Positions 5,350 to 7,963 of a DNA stretch of 7,963 nucleotides are shown here, piece by piece. Source of the stretch: Clostridiales bacterium (GTDB taxonomy: Bacteria; Bacillota; Clostridia; Oscillospirales; Oscillospiraceae). The translations under genes were made by a program, and so were the position numbers. The notes beneath the pieces are model-generated. The model was not told the origin of the DNA. It did not search any database and was given only the letters and a program-made list of their open reading frames with translations. The DNA lies in the NCBI GenBank assembly GCA_004555205.1, contig SFIY01000037.1, positions 1-7,963 on the forward strand. The letters are read 5' to 3'. Each line of letters opens with the position of its first letter. Within the stretch, counting starts at the first letter, position 1.

Positions 5350-6938
5350 TGGCCGACATTACACCGATTGTATCCCTGAACGGCGAGATATCACCAACAG
5401 CCTCGCTGACCGGCGAGCTTGCCATGCCGGAAAAGGTATGGATGCAGGGTCCTCCGGGCCCGCAGGGGCCGAAGGGCGACAAGGGCGACACCGGAGAGCA
5501 GGGGCCGCAGGGAGAGCAAGGCCCGAAGGGAGAGCAGGGGCCGCAGGGAGAGCAGGGGCCTACCGGACCGCAAGGACCAAAGGGTGATGCGTTCACATAT
5601 GCCGATTTCACGGCGGAGCAGCTTGCCTCGCTTAAAGGTGTAAAGGGAGATACCGGAGAAACCGGACCGATGGGGCCGCAAGGTGAACAGGGGATAAAAG
5701 GAGACACCGGAGATGTTGGCCCGCAAGGGCCAAAGGGAGATACCGGTGCAACTGGAGCGACTGGACCTCAAGGACCAAAAGGTGATAAAGGAGATACTGG
5801 CGATCCCGGCCCTGCTGGTCCGAAGGGCGACACGGGAGAGCAGGGACCGCAGGGTATTCAGGGCCCCAAGGGCGATACGGGTGCGACTGGGCCTGCCGGT
5901 GCGGACGGCGTATCGCCCACTGTGTCGACCAGCAAAAGCGGCAATGTGACGACCATCACAATCGTAGATGCCTCAGGTACGAAAACCGCGACCATCAACG
6001 ACGGCGCGAAGGGGGACACCGGCCCAGCTGGTCCTGCCGGTGCAGGTGTTCCCGATGGCGGTACAGCCGGACAACTGCTCAGTAAAACGGAATCCGGTAC
6101 TGCTTGGATAGACCCTCCGCAGAGCGGCGTACAGTCCGACTGGAACCAAAACGATGAAACCGCGGCGGACTATGTGAAGAATAGACCGTTCTATATTGGC
6201 AATCCCGTGGAAACGGTGATCGATGAAGAGCGTACCATCGTGTTTTCCGCTATGGGTAATGGTCTTCATATAGCAGAAATTCCAACATCGCTTGATGCTA
6301 CAGTTGGGACGCTTTATAAGGTATATTGGGATGGCGACGCGTATGAAGGCACCTGCGTATATGCTAACGGCAATAGATGCATTGGAAATCTATCTATCAT
6401 TGGCGCTGGCCCTGATTCTGGCGAGCCATTTCTTTTGGGCCTCAGAGATAGTGGATCCCTTGTTATTTTTACAGTAAACGCCGCTGCAACTCACACACTT
6501 TCTATTAGTGGTTTTGTTCCGGAAATAGTAAAAGTTGATGAGAAGTATTTGCCGGAGATCACCGCCGACAAGCTCCCAACGATTCCTGCTGACAAGCTCC
6601 CAACGATTCCTGCTGACAAGCTCCCAACGATTCCTGTTATAGAATTTACAACCAGCATAGGGGCAAATATTGCAAGTACCACACAACCGTCTTTTACTGT
6701 CTCAAATTTGGGTTATTCCGAAATTTATTCTGTTGTTGAAAAAGGAAATTTTCAGATTAAAGATTCAGATGGGGAAAACTATAGACCAATAAAATGCAAC
6801 TTTGACACGTCCGGAAAAATTAGTATTACCATAATGGTTGTTGGAAGCCCTATGAATTGTGCAATTTTGTCTTGCGACGCCGGTCAAACGATGTTTTATC
6901 GAGAGAGCTGGTGGCAAATTGAAGCAACACAGAAATAA
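5349..6938 (+). CDS. Collagen-like tail fibre with AT-rich receptor-binding tip
   Basis: This 529-residue protein starts at ATG 5349, six bases after AAGGAGG (5336-5342); GTG 5346 is the next-best start. Residues 1-33 are a short attachment head with a doubled SLNGEI/SLTGEL motif. Collagen-like Gly-X-Y triplets (mostly GPQ, GPK, GDT, GEQ) run over 34-79 and 97-185. They are interrupted at 80-96 by a small insert (AFTYADFTAEQLASLKG) and followed by 219-233. A beta module, GVSPTVSTSKSGNVTTITIVD, lies between at 187-218. The motif WNQNDETAADYVKNRPFY (265-282) is a widely shared phage-fibre linker. Residues 283-400 form a globular beta domain. ADKLPTIP is then repeated three times (406-429), followed by a C-terminal tip rich in Ser/Asn/Ile to residue 529. 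It likely forms a long trimeric fibre that contacts the host. DNA coding for the tip is clearly AT-richer than its neighbours, suggesting transfer. Confidence 0.88.
   Translation: MADITPIVSLNGEISPTASLTGELAMPEKVWMQGPPGPQGPKGDKGDTGEQGPQGEQGPKGEQGPQGEQGPTGPQGPKGDAFTYADFTAEQLASLKGVKGDTGETGPMGPQGEQGIKGDTGDVGPQGPKGDTGATGATGPQGPKGDKGDTGDPGPAGPKGDTGEQGPQGIQGPKGDTGATGPAGADGVSPTVSTSKSGNVTTITIVDASGTKTATINDGAKGDTGPAGPAGAGVPDGGTAGQLLSKTESGTAWIDPPQSGVQSDWNQNDETAADYVKNRPFYIGNPVETVIDEERTIVFSAMGNGLHIAEIPTSLDATVGTLYKVYWDGDAYEGTCVYANGNRCIGNLSIIGAGPDSGEPFLLGLRDSGSLVIFTVNAAATHTLSISGFVPEIVKVDEKYLPEITADKLPTIPADKLPTIPADKLPTIPVIEFTTSIGANIASTTQPSFTVSNLGYSEIYSVVEKGNFQIKDSDGENYRPIKCNFDTSGKISITIMVVGSPMNCAILSCDAGQTMFYRESWWQIEATQK
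5448..5903 (+). repeat. Collagen-like Gly-X-Y repeat tract
   Basis: Residues 34-79 and 97-185 of the fibre are near-perfect Gly-X-Y triplets. The DNA is a degenerate 9-base periodicity built on variants of 'ggn ccn can' and 'aag ggn gay'. The tract is interrupted once at 80-96. In phage fibres such tracts form rigid triple-helix rods and recombine easily between copies, allowing shaft length to change. Confidence 0.9.
6564..6635 (+). repeat. Three tandem 24-base repeats (ADKLPTIP x3)
   Basis: Units at 6564-6587, 6588-6611 and 6612-6635 are identical except for a synonymous third-base change in the first Ala codon (gcc versus gct). Each encodes ADKLPTIP. The unit length is divisible by three, so gain or loss of copies leaves the frame intact and only changes spacer length between the globular domain and the fibre tip. 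Confidence 0.95.
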
Positions 6939-6958
6939 TCCGGAATTGAGGTAACGTA

Positions 6959-7693
6959 ATGACAGAAACAGAACTTCGACAGAAATTAGTGGATACAGCG
7001 AGCTCGTGGCTTGGGACGCAAGAAGGCACGGCGCGGCACGCTGAAATGCTCAATATCTACAACGCCCAGCGACCGCTTCCCAGAGGTACGCGGATGCTCT
7101 CCACATGGCCGTGGTGCGCGGCGTTCGTTTCTACCGTTTCCCTCCAGTGCGGACTGCGCGACATCATGCCAACCGAGTGCGGATGTCCGCCGATGATCCG
7201 GCTCTATCAGGATATCGGCAGATGGGTGGAGGACGACGCCTATGTTCCCTCGCCCGGCGACGTCATTTTCTATGACTGGCAGGATACGGGGTACGGCGAC
7301 AACGTAGGCCAGCCAGATCACGTTGGCATCGTTGTCGGATGCACGGACGGCATGATGACCATCATCGAGGGAAACTGCGACAATGCCGTGAAGCTGCGGC
7401 GGATCGCCGTGAATGCCCGCTTCATTCGCGGATACGGTTGCCCGGATTACGCAAAAAAATCCGACGGCGCAGAGCCGAAGCCTGAACCGGCGACGGAACC
7501 GACGCCGGCACCGACGCCGCAGCCTGAACCCGAGAAGCCCGCCGAGGAGCCGACGGTTGATCCGTTCATCACGGCAAAGGCCCGCGAGGTCATCGCCGGA
7601 AAATGGGGAAACGGACAGGCGCGCAAGGACGCGCTTGCCGAATGGTTCGTCAAGGCCGTGCAGGACGAGGTTAACCGGATTCTCGGAGGCTAA
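6959..7693 (+). CDS. CHAP-domain endolysin with CW_7 (Cpl-7-type) C-terminal repeat
   Basis: This 244-residue protein starts at ATG 6959 with GAGGT six bases upstream. Residues 1-162 form a CHAP (cysteine, histidine-dependent amidohydrolase/peptidase) domain that cuts peptidoglycan. The catalytic Cys is Cys53 in WPWCAAFVS, the His is His121 in GQPDHVGIV, and Glu137 in TIIEGN completes the triad. A Pro/Glu/Thr-rich flexible linker spans about 168-200. The C-terminus (206-243) reads TAKAREVIAGKWGNGQ...RKDAL...VQDEVNRIL, the pattern of a CW_7/Cpl-7 cell-wall-binding repeat, present once rather than in the usual multiple copies. No signal peptide is present, so export probably depends on a holin. 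Its position after the fibres and before a small membrane protein fits a lysis cassette. It could instead be virion-associated, but a true endolysin is more likely. Confidence 0.92.
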   Translation: MTETELRQKLVDTASSWLGTQEGTARHAEMLNIYNAQRPLPRGTRMLSTWPWCAAFVSTVSLQCGLRDIMPTECGCPPMIRLYQDIGRWVEDDAYVPSPGDVIFYDWQDTGYGDNVGQPDHVGIVVGCTDGMMTIIEGNCDNAVKLRRIAVNARFIRGYGCPDYAKKSDGAEPKPEPATEPTPAPTPQPEPEKPAEEPTVDPFITAKAREVIAGKWGNGQARKDALAEWFVKAVQDEVNRILGG

Positions 7694-7717
7694 TTTGCCG
7701 CCATGTAGGAGATAGAA

Positions 7718-7963
7718 ATGGAAATACTCAAAACAATCATCACCGCGTGCGGCGGTGCTGCCGTTGCTGGCATCTTCTCTCTTATCATCGCCAACCGCAA
7801 GAACAAAAGCGAGATAGTGAAGCGGCTTGACGCACTTGATGGTAAGCTCGGAAAGCACATCGAGGACGACGCTGCGCGCCGAGCTGACGAGGCGCGAAGC
7901 CGCATACTCCGCTTCGGCGATGAAGTGCGGCAGGGCGTATTACACACCGCCGAGCATTGGGCT
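7718..7963 (+). CDS. One-TM, coiled-coil phage membrane protein, possible lysis partner (3' truncated)
   Basis: ATG at 7718 with AGGAGA five bases upstream opens a frame that stays open to the window edge (82 codons seen). Residues 1-25 (MEILKTIITACGGAAVAGIFSLIIA) are a probable N-terminal membrane anchor. NRKNKSEIVKRLDALDGKLGKHIEDDAARRADEARSRILRFGDEVRQG is a charged, coiled-coil-like cytoplasmic or extracytoplasmic domain. The ARSRILRF.DE...G..HT.EHW signature matches a recurrent small protein found beside phage endolysins in Firmicutes, judged from memory, often listed as hypothetical or holin-like. It is not a classic multi-span holin. A lysis accessory role is inferred from position and topology. 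The C-terminus lies outside the window. Confidence 0.7.
   Translation, partial: MEILKTIITACGGAAVAGIFSLIIANRKNKSEIVKRLDALDGKLGKHIEDDAARRADEARSRILRFGDEVRQGVLHTAEHWA

Noticed and set aside
5333..5707. Minus-strand Gly/Pro/Cys-rich frame opposite the collagen tract
   Set aside because: Its repeats are simply the reverse complement of the Gly-X-Y codons, and it lacks a credible start context.
5448..5903. Regular short repeats that could suggest a CRISPR array
   Set aside because: The periodicity is 9 bases, degenerate and in frame with Gly-X-Y codons. There are no unique spacers or palindromic repeats.
6936..6960. Possible terminator or promoter between fibre and endolysin
   Set aside because: The 20-base gap contains only a short TCCGGA palindrome and the ribosome binding site. 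There is no GC-rich hairpin with a T run, and no -35/-10 pair.
6986..7858. Minus-strand open frame of 290 codons opposite the endolysin
   Set aside because: It spans the endolysin and the next gene on the opposite strand and has an Arg-rich composition typical of antisense to GC-rich coding. No family is recognisable.

Overview
The window is a densely packed, entirely plus-strand block of late genes from a long-tailed (siphovirus-type) bacteriophage or prophage. It runs from the end of the tail-tip genes, through several host-recognition fibre genes, into the lysis cassette. The strong AGGAGG-type ribosome binding sites, the gene styles (a split tail-endopeptidase-family Tal protein, small linker proteins, collagen-like Gly-X-Y fibres) and the moderately high GC point to a host in the Clostridia, probably a gut Oscillospiraceae/Ruminococcaceae relative. 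That assignment is inference from style, not from a database search. There is no integrase, tRNA, rRNA, IS element or CRISPR array, and no clear promoter or terminator. Genes overlap by 1 to 4 bases or are separated by a few tens of bases, so the block is probably one late operon read from an upstream promoter.

Layout. Positions 1-54 are the last 17 codons of an unidentified upstream gene. Positions 51-416 encode a small conserved tail protein. Positions 413-2297 encode a Tal/tail-spike protein that is broken into two frames at about 1150: an N-terminal hub part (413-1153) and a C-terminal fibre part (1146-2297). Two small proteins of unknown role follow (2309-2581 and 2584-2724). Next is a 481-residue tail fibre (2728-4173), whose best-supported start is an unusual ATC codon. 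Its C-terminal tip looks like the C-type-lectin-like variable domains found on diversity-generating-retroelement targets. Then come a small fibre-associated protein (4188-4505), a double carbohydrate-binding-module protein (4508-4945), a small BppU-like baseplate protein (5014-5349) and a 529-residue collagen-like fibre with an AT-rich tip (5349-6938). The lysis end has a CHAP-domain endolysin with a Cpl-7-type (CW_7) C-terminal repeat (6959-7693) and the start of a one-TM, coiled-coil membrane protein (7718 to the window edge).

How they work together: the Tal hub caps the tail tube and anchors the receptor-binding apparatus. The fibre and CBM-like proteins offer at least three different glycan- or protein-binding surfaces. 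The CHAP enzyme with its membrane partner releases progeny. The points most worth a second look are the broken Tal gene, the non-AUG start, the DGR-like variable tip with no reverse transcriptase in view, the in-frame coding remnant after the CBM gene, and the compositionally foreign tip of the collagen fibre.
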